A DNA stretch of 64,000 nucleotides, taken from assembly GCA_020086605.1 (NCBI GenBank), contig JACBWW010000017.1, positions 14,437,559 to 14,501,558 on the forward strand, written 5' to 3'. Of this stretch, positions 13,601 to 28,600 are shown piece by piece; position 1 is the first letter of the stretch; each line of letters begins with the position of its first letter. A program made the position numbers and the translations under genes. This DNA comes from Lanius collurio. Taxonomy: Eukaryota > Chordata > Aves > Passeriformes > Laniidae. The notes under the pieces were generated by a model. The model ran no database searches and was not told the origin of the DNA. It saw only the letters and a list, made by a program, of their open reading frames with translations.

Positions 13601-16600
13601 TGTTGTGTTCATAAATTAACACATATTCACGCAAATGTGTTATCTTACGTAATATTGACACTTCAATATTTATGTGACTTAGGTTCCATCTACAGTCTTG
13701 GAAGAGAAAAGCTATTTCTAAGTTTTCTATTTTCCAATAGGGAAGATTACTACCTAGTGATATTACTACCTAATGGTAGTAATCACTACTTCCTAATAAT
13801 AACTATAATTGGAATGTAAAAAAAAAAATGGATATTCTTCAAATTTATTCCCTGACAGCCATACTCATAAACAACAAAAAAATCTGTTGTGTACTGAAAA
13901 TCTCAGTTGCAAAAGGTGAGACAATCTCACTATAGGTGAAACAGACTGAGAATGTATTTTGAGTCATTAGATCAGTGCATGAATTTCAGTTTGGAGTAAT
14001 AAATATAACATCCACTAAAGTCAAGGGAACGACCCACTTTCTCCTCACTGGGAACTGTCCACAACCAATGAGTTCCCAACCTCTCCTCCTATCCCAAACT
14101 ACTGTCAAATCTTGACAATCTTGATACATTTCAGAAAGCATACATTCAGATGCTGCACTAATGCCTGGAACTTCCTATTTGAATATAACCTTTGGAAATT
14201 TAAATAGGTTCTCTGATTCCTGTAAAGGATTTAAGAATTAGAAAGCTAAATAACATAAAATTGATGACTTAGGAAATTTTGGGATGATACTTTACTATCT
14301 TGAATCCAGATATAATACAGAAATTTGTCACATGACAGTTATTATAAACCCCAGGAGAAATATTCCTTCATAAGTCTGTCATGTGCCACAACTTCCTGCA
14401 GCCCTTGGTACAGAAGTAGTAAAAACATCCTTTTTCTTCTTCCCCCATCCCAAATTCTAACTGAATGCTATAAATTTTGCACTCAAAATAAACAGTTTAG
14501 GACACATATTATTGAGGCTGCTAATTAGTTTTCATGTCCAATACAAAGTTCTACATTCCAGAGCATATGTTTTTCTTTAGTGGCAAATCCATTAGGTGCT
14601 CAGAATTCAGACACTTCCAGATTTATGAAGGCAGCTATTAGAAATGGCATTTGTGCTATGACAACACTGAAGAAAAGAGCTGGTCAAATTAATGTCTGAC
14701 TAACTGGTATACTTGAGACCTTTTTTCTAGGTGCTACTTCTAATATTGTATTTATATTTAACATGATTATCTTACCCTAAATACATTAAAAGTGAAAATA
14801 ATTGATTATACTTTAAATGAGAAAACATAGGCAGAGGCTGAGGTAAGCTGTTTGTTCCAGGATTAGATGTGTGGCACAGAATCACTTATTTTCCTGCCCA
14901 ACAGATGACGCTGCTGTTTCTTTGTTCACATGTAATTGTTCCATTTGTGCACCACATCCATTACTGAAGTGACTGCGCCCACACTGCCCAATGCCTGGAC
15001 ACAGCAAAACCAGAAAGCTTCAGAGATTCTTTAAATGGCATTCTTCTGTCCAAATAACTGTATACAGCTTTCAATAAAGCAACTTTCTGCTCTGGATTAA
15101 AAAGATGTAATGGAGAAGATGGATGCAAATACCCAGCTGAACAAAATTCTCTTTTTTTCCAGAAGCAGACCACAGAAACAAATTCTGACTTATATATCAA
15201 GGATGACCTCAGGGAAATGCACACATAACATGTAACATAACATGACAGAATAAGCACATAGGATTTCAATCTGCAGTGTACTTTGCAATTTTATTTTTAC
15301 TTAACCTAATTATTAACAAGTTTACAAGGATTTATCATCAATATTGAGCAGCATTAAAACACTGTCCTTGTGGTAAAATTCTTATAAAAGCATATTCTGG
15401 GGGTGTCTATCTATAAACTAATGAGGCATTTGACCACTGTATTTTTTTGTTATGTGCTACTGAAGTATGACACAACACCAACTCTGCAGCAAAAACTTAA
15501 ATGCTGAAGTATTTTAGAAGTCATTTATATCAATTGCTATGTGTTCTGGTAGAGATCCTATTGAAATCCATGTTTTCCAGTAAACCCAAAAACTCAAACC
15601 ACTTGTATGGGACTCATGTCCTCTCCTGCACTAGATTTTTGCTTTAACTACTATGGGAAGCAGAGTAATTCATTAATTTATTTTTGCTAAATCATGGTTG
15701 CTTGAGGACTTGTGTGAAATGACAAGCTGGTCTCTGTCCCATTCATCGTGAACAGGTGTTCTAATTACCAAACCTCTACCATATTTGACACCTTTATTAG
15801 CTGTCTCATTTGAGAAACAAAGGATTGATTGGGTAGGGGTACAGAACCAGCTTTTCATTGCTGTGGGGAAGCACCTAAAGGTCAAGGTTAATATACATTA
15901 GTAGGGGGTAGTATTGCCCATTGCCTATGCTGTTCTTGGGCTATTAATCAATAGAAGACTTTATCTTTATGGGCTACCTATGGTTGGAGTTTTAATTACA
16001 CATAACATGTCTTAAATCATATTTTTTTCCATATTATATGAAAAGCTGGCAGCACTTTTTGATACTCCTAACAAGAGCAACAAATCTCCAGCAAAAATAG
16101 CAATACCTTGTACTCCCTTTATATCCTCAAATAGACACTGTACCAAATAAAAGGGCAAGATACACATCCTTCAATCAATATAACATAGAAAAATGCTCAT
16201 TAATTGAAATACGGGAGAACACATGCATATGAGTTCAACAAGGTTGAATATTTGACTGGCCAGTAAAAAGTGAAAGCACTTACGGCAAATGGTCTTCCCC
16301 ATCACTGGACCCATTTTGTTCTTGTCACATAAGGTCCACCTGCTGTTACTACCTTTATGATTTTGTATTCTCGGAGGGTTTATAACAAGAATCTAATCCA
16401 TAACTGATAAAGGGGCACTAGTCTCATCAGTTTCATTTAAGATCAGAATATTGTCAACATAATCAGACAGCAAAGTCACATTATTATAAGAGTGTATCAG
16501 CATCTTCATTATTTATACACTTATTTTCAGCGGTCTACAGGACATACAAATGAAACATTCTAGAATGAAATATGATTATGGTAACTCAATCCGGAATGAA

Positions 16601-19600
16601 TTTTCTCCAAACTATCTTTTTTTCCTATTATGTGAATGTAAAATAGATATGGGCCTGATAGTCAGTCAGTGAGCTGGAACTGTACCAATTTGTATCAGCT
16701 AAGGGTTCAACACTATATATTCATTTCTAGATCCTAGTCACACTCAGACCCTTCTATGACTTATTAATGGTTTTGATTTAGAAATGAAGCTTTGAAGTAA
16801 TTATATAGGCACATGGAATTCATCCAATATACATATTTAATGTAAATTATTGCTTCCTGATTTTCACAGAAGACCTCTGATTAGATTATCTGGCACTTAC
16901 ATGTTGTACTTGAAACTGGATTGTGAGGAGAGAGAAGTATATGTAAGCTGTAAGCCACCTTTACAATTTCCTGACTCTACCCAGCAAGAAACAAATACGG
17001 ACTTCATTATAATGCAGAGGAACAGAGACAGCTATTTCCTTGCCTGAGGTCTCAGAGAATTGTTCCAGCAGTTGAGCTAAACAATGTCCTGACTATCTCC
17101 TTAACGAAAGAAATGGAATGAGTTGGCATAAGCTGCTATACCAACTCAAAACTCTCCAGAGATCCCCTTTTCACAACGTGAAACCTCAAAGGGCTGCACT
17201 ACGAAAACCAGCTGTAGTGGAGCTGAAAGTTTGACCTCTGGACTCCAGCACTGTGCTCGTTTTATGTGTGTGTGACTCCCACTGACACCAACTGAAGAGT
17301 CCAGCACATAAGGAGAGCAGAATATCAGACAAAAAAAAATGTACTATGTGAATCTGAGAACAGAGTATTATTCTCTTGTGTCAAATTATGGCTCCATCTG
17401 GTAACATTAAGTGAATACTAGTGACTATGAGAGCTGAATCAATAAATTGAAACAAATAATTTATTTTGTGAGTTATTTTAGTTTTCAAGTCAAAGAATGC
17501 CTGTGAATCAATTACAACTTCTTGAAGTATGTATATTCCAGGAAAATTTCAAGGATTTTTTGTTTGTTTGTAAGTTTCATGTGATTGCTCATATACATCA
17601 CACTGCTCTGTTGCTTTTCTCTAACAGGACTTTTAATAGAGTTAGCATAAAAGAATGCTGCAGCTGACAGTAGAACTTAGTTGATACAATTGTTTTGAAA
17701 CATATAGTGAGATAACCATTGTTACCTTTGTTAGTAATTTTGGATACTGAAGTTACACTTCTTTCAGAGAATGCACTATAAGCATTCCCTATTACTTGGG
17801 TAAAAATAAAAAAAGAAAGGAAGAGCAAAACAATGCCAACACTCAGAAGATCCATCTCCCTCAACGAATGGATTTAGATCAGTCAAAAAGGTCGTATGAA
17901 CCACCAAGTTTTAAAACATCTCAACGATTTTGGATTAAAAAAAAAAGAAATCAACATGAAATGCTTCTATAAGGCATATTTTGCTCATATGTTCTCTACA
18001 AAACATGATTTATATCTCTGCTTTCATTATATCTGCTTCATTCCTTTCCTTGATGAAGCAAACATTAGTAGACAGCATAACTGTTGTAACACTGATGAGA
18101 ACCAAGCTATTCCACGTGACTCATAAGCATCAAAAAGTGCCTTACAGTCAAATTCACACAGACCTGCTTCGTAGGATAAGGATGAGGCATTCTTTAAAAA
18201 TCAAAATATTATCACTTCAGATTAGTGTTTTATATAATAATTTAATTATTGCAGACTCACCTTGCGTTTCTAGGACTAGCTGTTGTCAAATTACTTAATG
18301 CTGTCACTGCAGCTTCTTTTACCTCCTCATTACCACTGCTTAGCAACTGTACTAGTTGGGGAATCCCTTTGAAAGAAAAAAATGTATGTATGAAACTTTA
18401 AATAAACCATGGCAGTCTGCAAAATTATAATATTCTCCTTATAAACAGAAAAAAACACACATTTACATTTCATTCTTTCCCACCTTACTTACCCTGGAGT
18501 CCAAGGACACTTTTACTGTCTATATTCTCACACATGGCAGAAATAGCTTGGGAAGCAGCAACTTTAACTTCATCATAGTTAGTTTCCAAAAGGTTTAGGA
18601 GAAATTTCTCAACCTCTTCCCAATGTAAGATTTTTCGGATTTCAGCTTTAAATGAGAAACAACAATAGCATTAATCTGCATTTGTTTTCCAAATCAGGGA
18701 AAGGACATGAATTTGATTTCATTTAGTTGTCGGAAATATTTTCGTAACAGAGGAACCAGCCATTAAGAAATGTGCACAAAGAACCTGAGCCAAATCCCAT
18801 TATAGAACATCCTGAGCTGGAAGGGACCCATAAGGATCGTGCAAGTCCAACTCCTGGATTAGGCTTCATTGAACTCTGAATCAAGCCCAAACAATGACTA
18901 TTAAATACAGCATAAACCTACACAGGCTGACAGAATGAAAGGTTTGTTCTCTGCAAGACTTTAAAACTGCAGAATGTATAAAGACTTGATGGAAACAGCT
19001 TTTCCAATGCAACAGATCATGCTTATTCAGGATCATGCTGAACTTCACCTTATATTAACAAAGACCAAATGCAAAAAAATTAAGAAGATACCAGTAAATG
19101 TACAATTAATTTGGTGGAATACCACTCAATGTATTAAAATAGCCCAAAAAAGGCAAGGAGCATTACAAAGAAAATTTTAAATTCTGCACAGCTTGCAGTT
19201 CTTCATTAATGCCCACTTTGCAGAGAATTTGAGTTTTGTAGCTTAGTCTGCTGACAGAGTTCACTGCTGACCTACACTGCACTGACCAGCAGCTGCTGCG
19301 GAAGGACAGAGATGCTCCTTTCTCTACACAAGTAACAACATACAGAGCCTACAAAGTATCTACAGACATCTGTATGTAGACACCAACAAACTGATAAACT
19401 CCCCCATCCCAAAACTGATGAGATCAGAAATGCAGGTGCTTCTTAGAAAGACCCCTGAAAGAAAATTTTTCATGAAGAAAGGCATTTGATAGCACAGAAG
19501 CTCTACAATGATGACAGTCAATAAACATTTAACCCATATGCATAATTTAAACCAGACTAATTACATGTTGGAAGTTATATCTAAACAGTAGAATTTTTGA

Positions 19601-22600
19601 ATGTTTTAAAGAATTTCAGGAATTGTGAAGTCAGTGGAACTTCAAAATATTTAGAAATTTTACCAGTGCTTGCTACTGTTCTGAGGAATCACTCCATGGT
19701 TTGGATTGTTGTCCTCCAAATAAAAAAAAAATTAAAAGGAAAAAAGTATTTAGTAAGTATTCTTTTAGATAAATCTGAATCTGTCATGAGTAAAAGTAAA
19801 CAAATACAAGTCAGTGAAAAGCAAGTTTGATTGAAAATGTAACTGCAGAGCAGAAATGACTCAAAGCACGTAAATGACACAGGTGCAGTTGCTTTCCCCT
19901 CTTCAGCTCAGTTTTAAACTTTTTTAGAATCCTCCTATACACAAATGAAATCACAAAACAAAGATGAAACAAATAAAACAGAGAGGATTTTAAATGTCAG
20001 AAGAACTTTGGCCATAACCTTGATGAATATCAGCCACCTCTCAATAGAAGGCCTTAAATGGGATATGAGAATTTTTTGACAGGTTGTCAAGTATGTTGCT
20101 GGTCTGTTCCTCGCCAAAGTAGTCTATAATCCCAAATAGTGATCTCTAGAAGTTCTTCATGCCTCAATAACTTGGTTTTTTGTACAGCAAGTTACTTATT
20201 TATTTACAGATTTTCTTAAAAATTATTCTTGATTTTAAGGGCAGCTATGATGATGGGTAAGCATTTATTTTAAAGAAAATTTATGCCTATATGAAATAAT
20301 AATATGAATAATTCATTTGAATGAGTGAAAATAGTAATTTAAAATATTTTAAACAGAAAAAGAATTTTATAATAATGTGGAAAAACAGATCTGGAATTTG
20401 AACTTATGATAAAGAGTATGCATTTATATTTAGGTAGCTAGATCAATGAAAATTATTAATATTTTGATATCCAGGTGAGAATTCTATTTAAGAGATGAAC
20501 ATTTTCCACTGATCCTCTCTCTCTGTGTATGAGTTGTTTCTTTTGTGTCCTTTACTACAGACTAGACAGAACACACAACTGAAAAGCATCATTTATACTG
20601 AAGTACTTCATATGTCAGTGCCAACACCATTTTTACAGTGATTAATTTCTTGACCCCTAAGTAATTTGAATGCATTGTTTTAATATGTAGAAGAATCAAA
20701 CACACACAACTAAAAGAGTTTGGATTATCAACTGTTCTGTCCAGTTTTTCATTCATTGACCCCATGGTGGGACAATCTTTATTTTTCAGTACATTTTCCT
20801 ATTTCACCGTCTTACCCCAAAATCATGATCTGAGATCTATTACTATTCAGGTCACTGTCATCCCCTTATGGAATTATTTATACCAATTTCAAATGAAAAA
20901 AAGTTAATGTTATCTAATATCATAACCTCTCACTGATCTTGAACTGAGATAATGCAGATAAACCAGGATCTGTATTATGAAATGCAGATGTTAATCAGGC
21001 TACAGAGCATGTTCAGTGTGCTTCCCTCTGAGCATGAGGTGCATTGAGATACACAGAAAGAATGGGAAGAGCTTCAAACCAGAAGTTTGGCACAGGGAGC
21101 GTCATCATCACTTTCTCCACACACACTACACAGCATTTTGTTGTTGCTGATGTGTCTGGCATTGTCAGGGAAAAATCAGGCCCTCCTTAATCAACAGTCC
21201 ATATAATCCACTCACAGACATTCAATAATTTATAGCATTAGATTATATTTAATATTCTGAAATTAATGCATCATTTGGTGGGCAAGGCAGGAATCACAGT
21301 ATAATTCACCACTATAATTCTGAGCATACAAAACAAAATGATCAATAAATTAATAAATTAAATTCAAAATTATGTTACGGAACAAAAAAAATTTCAGGAG
21401 CAAAGGCATAATGATTATGTACAGAAACATGATCCATTTTAATGACTTAAACAGAGCAGCACCCTAAAGATGCTATTTAAAGTTGAATATCATGTTTATA
21501 CCATGTAATTTATTCTGATACTGAGAATAAATCTTAAGGGATAAATATATCTTATAACAACACCAAGTTACAGGAGTCCCTATCCAAAGGGTTGTAAGGG
21601 ACATAAAACAAAACTGCTTGCTATGACCACATCTATCAGAAAAAAAAAACCAATCCAAAACTAAATTCCATCTGTCAACAATAATAATTTCAAAACCAGA
21701 TACTGCTGTATACTCAGCTGCCAGGATTAAAAAAACAGCTAGATACATGTTCTGTCATAGCAGAAGTAGGGTTTTCATTCCAATGAAAAGCAGTATTCTT
21801 TTTCCCAAGTACACAGGAAATGTTGGTAAATTGCAACCATGATTATCAAACCTGAAGAATGTGGGTATGGCTATTGCAAATTTAATGAAAAAGTCACTAC
21901 AGAACTAAGACCTGTGCTGTATTATACTGGATTCACATCGAGGCAAGTATACATAGTATACATTAGTGTTGCATTTTGGATATGTTGTTTAGTATGCTTA
22001 CAACCAAAATCCAATCAAACAAACAAAACCTGAAAATATTTCTGCTTTCTTTTTGCACTTGGCCTTTTCTTTCCACTCCAAGGCTGACTTTAGACACGCA
22101 GCTCTTGGTATCTGAAAAATTCAGTGCTTTTGGGGGCCACATTGAGCAGCAAGTTTACTGGACTGTGTTTTCCACTGCACCAGGACAAGAAGTTTCCCTT
22201 TGTCTAACTGGATGTCACTGAAATTCTACAGCTTGAAAGCAAGTATTTTAAATTTTCTTTTGATGTATTTCCCTAGCTTGCTGCATCCATACTAACTGTC
22301 ATAGGCTGAAGAAGAGAGCAAACCTTTATAATGAAACCTCATTGACTCCATTTGTAAAGAAGCATGACAAGAAGATGCATCTTCACTGACGGTAACATCC
22401 CATGATATAAGATCATAGGCAGTACTGTAATATATTATGTGTGGTTCTTGCAACCGTGCTTTAAAAATGTGCTAGGACATGTTTCTACTAACAGCTGCTA
22501 AAATATTAGGCCACAAAAACTGAAAAAAAAGTGTGAAAGAGGAAAAGAAGGCTATGCTTATTTGAAAATAAATATGATAAAGGACTAAGATGCAGTAGAA

Positions 22601-25600
22601 AGCAGTAGGAGCAAATATAAATCTGCTTAGCATACAACTTACAAGCCTGTCACAGGACTATAAAAATGATACTGACAGTCCTAAGTAGCATAATAAAATA
22701 ACAACACAGGAAAATACACAAAGAAAATACTGACATAAGAAGGTCCCTTCCTATCTTTGATACCTGAACATTAATGAAAACAATTTTCAGTGACTTGCCA
22801 AGCTTCCAACAGATAATGACAAAAGCACAGAAAAACCCACAGAATACTAGGACACTCTTTCTGTGTATCATTTTCAATCCAAATAATTACAAATATTCAG
22901 GATATCAAACTAAGCAAGGTGAGAAAAGAGTTGGAAAGACAGCATGGGGAGAGATGAAAGGAGGTCTGAACTATGGCAGAAAGGAGAGATTATTTTATCT
23001 ATGTATTATATTAAATGACATATTTTTAAAATACACATAAATTAAAGCCATGATTCAACCACAAGGTGCCAGAAATATGAATGAAATATTTAAATTCTAC
23101 TGTCATAAAAATCCCTTGACAGAAGTAAAATCTTCTCTAGTCAGAAGTATGTTATTTGTTACATTGCATTTTTTTATACAACACTACTTGGCACATGCTG
23201 CAACTCAGTAGCCAATGTACAGAAGGAATTTCAAATGTAGTTTGATTAAAAGAGCATCCTTGTGGGCATAAATGATGAGCATGTTCTGCCTAATTCAGAA
23301 TTCCTCGGTGAATTAAAGAAAAGTATTAAAAAAATACCTATAGGATGAATAATTATAAAAAGGTTACAATGAAACTATTAAAATCCCCTGGGAATATTAA
23401 TCTGCAAGCCATTTGAAAGGTTTCCTTTCATGCCTCTGTTAAAGGAATTTGTATTTGAAATTGCCTGACATTTAGACGAGCAGTTGAATGCAAAAGGAAG
23501 TCAGCTTGCAATGAAGTCTTAACAGATAGAGGCGAGAAACGGTGCCAGCAAAGGTGGCTTAAGATGGCAGTCAGCTGGCATCACCAAACAAAAGACAAGG
23601 ATCATCTTTTCAGAGCTCAATTTAACTTTGAGGGCAGCATCTTACAAGAATTTATTACATTTAAAAATAAACTGAGGCAAAACCTTAACATTTTCATACA
23701 TATATATATAAAATCTCCTAGCACCCAATTGCTGCTCTGATTCGCAAGACTCATCACTGTAAATAATTTTTTCCAGTGTTTTCCTCAGCACAAGTACTAC
23801 CCTCAACCAGAGAAGATGGCCTCATTCTGGATAAAAATTTACTTCATAAACAATTTCATGTCCATGCATTACTGAAAAGTCACATACCATCATAAGCTGC
23901 CCTGGTAATTGCCTTTGCTGCATTCTTCTGAATACCAGGAACAGTAGAGACTTCTAAAAATGAAAGTAGTTTTTTAAGGCCTCCTGTCAGCTGAATCAGT
24001 TGCAGAGTATGCACATCTTCAAGGCAATTTCCCAACACAGCAAGAGTTTCAATATGTAGATCACTGAGCTCCTAATTAAAAAGAACAAAACCAAACAACC
24101 TTGAAATCAGGACTGAAATATCTTTGGCTTTTAAGTTTGTAGGATAATGGTCGTAACTTTCTTTTGGACAGTTTATTTGTACTGCAAAGTACATACTTAC
24201 AAATTCCTATCTTCATATAATTTATTTGATGATGCCTTCGGATGCAACACAATGTATTAAAAATAGCAAAACCCCCAGAAGTTTCTCATTTACATTAAAG
24301 GGGGTTAGACAGGCACTCAGAATGGGCCTGTGATCTTAAAACTTCAAAAACTTCACTAATTTCTCTATGCATTATATTTCCAATTGTGACACCTGAACTC
24401 AAGAAGTACTGAGTCTCATAAGAACATAAACAATGGTAGGAAATTGTGTCGAAAGCCACTATATATGGTAAATTCAACTAAAAAATTGAATAAACACTTT
24501 GGGAAATGTCTTTGCTTCTTTTCTTAGTAAGGCAGATATTCTAGCTTATCCTATTTCTATCACAGTTCACTCCAAGTAACCAACTCTTTCTTCTTATGTC
24601 ACTCTTCCATAAAATAAGTAATATTTCTCACTAGTCATACAAATATCAGCATCAAGAACAAAGAATCTTTTAAGGCAAGTAAACCGTACACTGTTTTCCA
24701 GTATATTCAGAAGGAAATCTAATCCCTTATTTTGTTCCAGTATTATCCTGGTTTCTCTGTCTTTGCTAATTACTTCCAAGGTTTGAAGGGCTAACAACTG
24801 AATGACTGGGTATTCAGATTCCAGTAGTCCCAGCAAGGGTGGAATTACATTCAGTTCACGAACTGCAGCACGGTTTTGAAAATCCTGCAATAAAATATTC
24901 CAACAAAAAATGTTAGTGATAGAGAATATAACAATGCATCAATTCCTCACTTTACAGAAAGAACACCAAAAATCTGATTTCAGACATTAAACATGAGTCA
25001 ATACTCCAGAGCTTCCAGTTCTGCAGATTTTTTTTTTTAAGCTAAGAACCAAACTGAATATAATCAAGCCCCAAGAACTTTAAATTCTAGGGGGTTTTTG
25101 CAGGACTGAAGTACAAACTACAATATCTAGTCCTGTAAAAAGAAGCCTCTTCACTCTTGACTTTGCCATGTTTGTCTCAACATAAGAGATTCTTTGAGAA
25201 AGTTTTGTAGACTTAGTTTCATCATTTTATTTACCTCAGTGGGAGGAAAACAGTTTTCGCACTCTGCTGTGGTTGCTTGGTTATATCTTCTTTTGTTTTA
25301 GTAATTATAAACGACAATTTAAAATTTCAACTTTAAACAGTCAATGTGCAGCTTAATAAAAAGACAGTAGTTGATTATATTAAAAAAGAAAATAAATAAA
25401 TAAATTACAATTTGCTTTTAAATAGCTTATTGCACATGTGCAGCATGCAATTATCCTTATCAATATAAGCAAGCACCAGGTGCAGTTATCCAGATATACC
25501 CTGCAACAAAGACAGCGAGATAGTAAAAAAGGAGAAAGAGTAAAATGTGATTCTGAATAGACATGCTCTGATGCCCCAAAAGAGATAGAGTTATAAACTG

Positions 25601-28600
25601 AATTCATTACTGAATTGATTCGCTTAAGCCATGGGAGAGAACTGCCATACAAATGCACCATTCTTTTGCTAAGCAGCATATGGATGACATTAGTGCTGAG
25701 TGTGAAAGTAGCCAATAACAAATCTATTCCCCCCCAGTATGGAAAGTAGCTGTTGACAGCCTTCACTTATCATTAAAAAGATGTTCAAAATTGTACTATG
25801 GATGTGCTGGTCAAAACAAGACACAATGCAATTGGTAGTTCTTTAATTTAGAGGATTATTCCAACCTTTTAGATAGACAGATTACAACTCTCATTACTAA
25901 GATTAATATTTTTCAACTAAGAAGGCAAATTATTATTTAATTTTAAAAATCTGAAGCTCATCCTGATTTCACTTTTACTGCAGTACAACACAGACAATTG
26001 CATTAAGTTCAACACAATTACAGTAAAACCAGATATATTCATAACTAATTTAACATTCAAGGACTCAGGTGCAAGGACTCAATGTTTCAAATGCATTGAT
26101 GAACACTTGGGAGTAAAGGAAACAAATATTTTAAAATTATTAACCCCACACAGAATGTCAATTATCTGCCTCTGTAATTTAAGACGACAAACAAGAGCAT
26201 ACTTTACCTGTACCAAAAGGTAGAGACATTCAACTGAATTCTTCTGAACATCAGGATCAGGGCTACCTAGGAGTCTGATAAGTGGCTCTAAACCACCTTG
26301 CTCAAATATTTTTACTTTAGTAGTATATTCAACAGCCATACGTGCTAGGCAAAGAGTAGCAAACTCATGGATAACTACGTCCTCTGTGGGGGGAAAAATA
26401 GAAACATTTTGATCAAGTTTTATTCAGCACAGAGTATGTTCACTAATCCACTGGTGTAAAACACTATTTGAAGTCAATAAATAATAGCTGTTAACCCTAC
26501 CCAATGTGTCCATAAATGTCTTGTTCCATCTTTACAACACAAAACACTACTCAGTGAGCTACAGAGCTATATAAAAGCATTCACCTATTTAACAGTAGTA
26601 TGAAAAATCGTAAATTACAGGGAAGATTTTATTAAATTGTCTGATAAAAAGGCAATCAGGAAGTATTTCTGACTGCACTTTTGCACAAGGAGTGAATACT
26701 GTAAGGTACCTTCTGGCACTAGCTGTGGTATAAGTGAATTTGTGACATCCAGTTCCCTCAGTACCTTCTTGACATCATCTACAAAGAAATAAATACAAAT
26801 ATGAAGTCTTTTGTTTGGCAATGTTGGCTGAGTAAAGAAACAAATTCTGCTCCAAGCAAAATGTACTCAAGGTTACTCTCTGAGTGACAAAAAGATCTGA
26901 CTGGGAAAGACACAACTAAAGTCAGATCAAGATCATAACGGGACCAGAAAAAAACAGCAGAGACTTTCAAGTAGCAGATGACATTCTTTGACATTTGATA
27001 CATATGAAGTTACTCTATATTTCATTGAAACTTTATTCAAAATACTTGCATATAGCAGGTTCTGATTAAATATTACACAGTTTTAGTTGCCAAAGAAGTC
27101 ATACCCAAAAGTCAAAATTATTTGTGGTTAAAATTATCAAATGAAATGTAATCCTTCTGTTATTTAGTTTTCAAGTCACCACTTTGCAATTTTATGCTAA
27201 CACCAACCCACACAGCAAATGGAAAACATGAATTACACAGGTCTTATGAAAATCACAGTAAAGACTTTCAGATTGCATTTTTATTGTTGTCAATGACAAA
27301 CTCGCAAAACCTCAACCCCTGTAGAGAAAAATCAAATAATATTCTTTGGGACAGACTTCATGCAATCCTACAGGTCTGTGTTGTTATTATCAATGCATTC
27401 AACATGTTGAAATGCAAGAAAAAAAGGTGTGAGCTTAATTTACTTTTAAATAAAACACCAATTAAGCTGTGAATATAAATGGGAGATCTTTTTTCATTCA
27501 AATCCATGTTTGTGCAGCAGCATTGACTATATGCTAATGCCAAATTAAAAGTAACCCAAGAGGGCAAGGTCCACTGCAGAATGACAAGCAGGTAGCAGTT
27601 GATGAAAAGACAGAGAGAGTGGTTGGGATTTCCTCATGGAAGACAACTGGGTAAAACATTCACCAAATTAAGACCTGTTTAATTACATCGATCAGATATA
27701 GGTCTATAAAGTACTATAAAAATAACAGCCACTGAAACTCAACCTTACATCATTTACTCTTTATTCTAGGCCATTAATCTAGGATTTTTTAAACATGATC
27801 AACCTCTTGTTTTGATGACCACACTCTGAAAAACAGCAAAAAATTGAGACTCTTACGATTAGAAGCCATGATGCCAAATACCATGACAGCATTTCTGCGT
27901 ACAATTGGATCTTCATGTGAGAGGAGTTTATACAGACGTTCCAGTGCTCCAAGACCAAGAAGTGTCAGTTTGTTTTCATCATCTGAAAAGGAATTGGGTT
28001 AAAAGCCCAAGAAAAATTTCAGCAACCTCACAGTTCTAATGTATCAAGGTAAAACTGCTACCAATCTTTTATTGGACAGTAAACTTTAAGAACAGAGGCC
28101 TGACAAGTCCTTCGGAGATCATCAAATTTATACCTCAAATACATGTGTCAAATAGTTTTAGGGATTAATAGTATCTAAGATTAATTACATTTTTGAAGCA
28201 AAGGATGCTTCTGTTTATTGAACACTCCACTCATTTCTTAGAGACTGCAGTGGAAGTAGAAAGGAAAGCTTTCTACTTAGCAAAGTATAGGTGAACACCA
28301 CCAGGTGAATGCATTTTATTTTTCTCTTTTCTTGCCTCCCAATTTTATCTTCCTCAAAATAAAAATTCATTAATTGTGTGGATCTTTACTCTCCCTCAAG
28401 GGAAGCAACTACCAAGATTTGTATCATTAATTCCACCTGAGATTTCTGCTACCTGAGAATGAAGTGGTTTTTAGCTGACTAGGCGCTGGGCATGCAAAGA
28501 ACAGCGGAGTTTATTGTGATTACAGCCTTCTGCTCCTGCTCACGCAAAACACACACAAACTCCAAGAAACAAAATCCCAGTCCTACTCCTATTTTCAGTT

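Larger units (their letters stand above)
5400..18260 (-). other. ARMC3 intron 10, 12.9 kb
   Basis: It holds a TA/TG-rich stretch (about 5497-5552), the (CA)n at 7636, the A/C-rich tract at 12685, a hairpin at 13755 and the ATTATGCAT pair at 10414. I see no clear CR1 and no missing ARMC3 exon, since exons 10 and 11 join without a gap relative to the human protein. Confidence 0.88.

Noticed and set aside
14961..15269. 102-codon minus-strand open frame containing an AATAAA-like signal on the plus strand
   Set aside because: I considered an LTR fragment or an exon, but no boundaries, LTR ends or family motifs could be identified.
15673..15885. 70-codon minus-strand open frame in a balanced-composition stretch
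   Set aside because: It has no splice sites in phase with ARMC3 and no known motif, and the ARMC3 protein is complete without it.
25380..25766. 128-codon minus-strand open frame between ARMC3 exons 6 and 7
   Set aside because: It is intronic, has no armadillo similarity, and exons 6 and 7 already join without a gap relative to the family.
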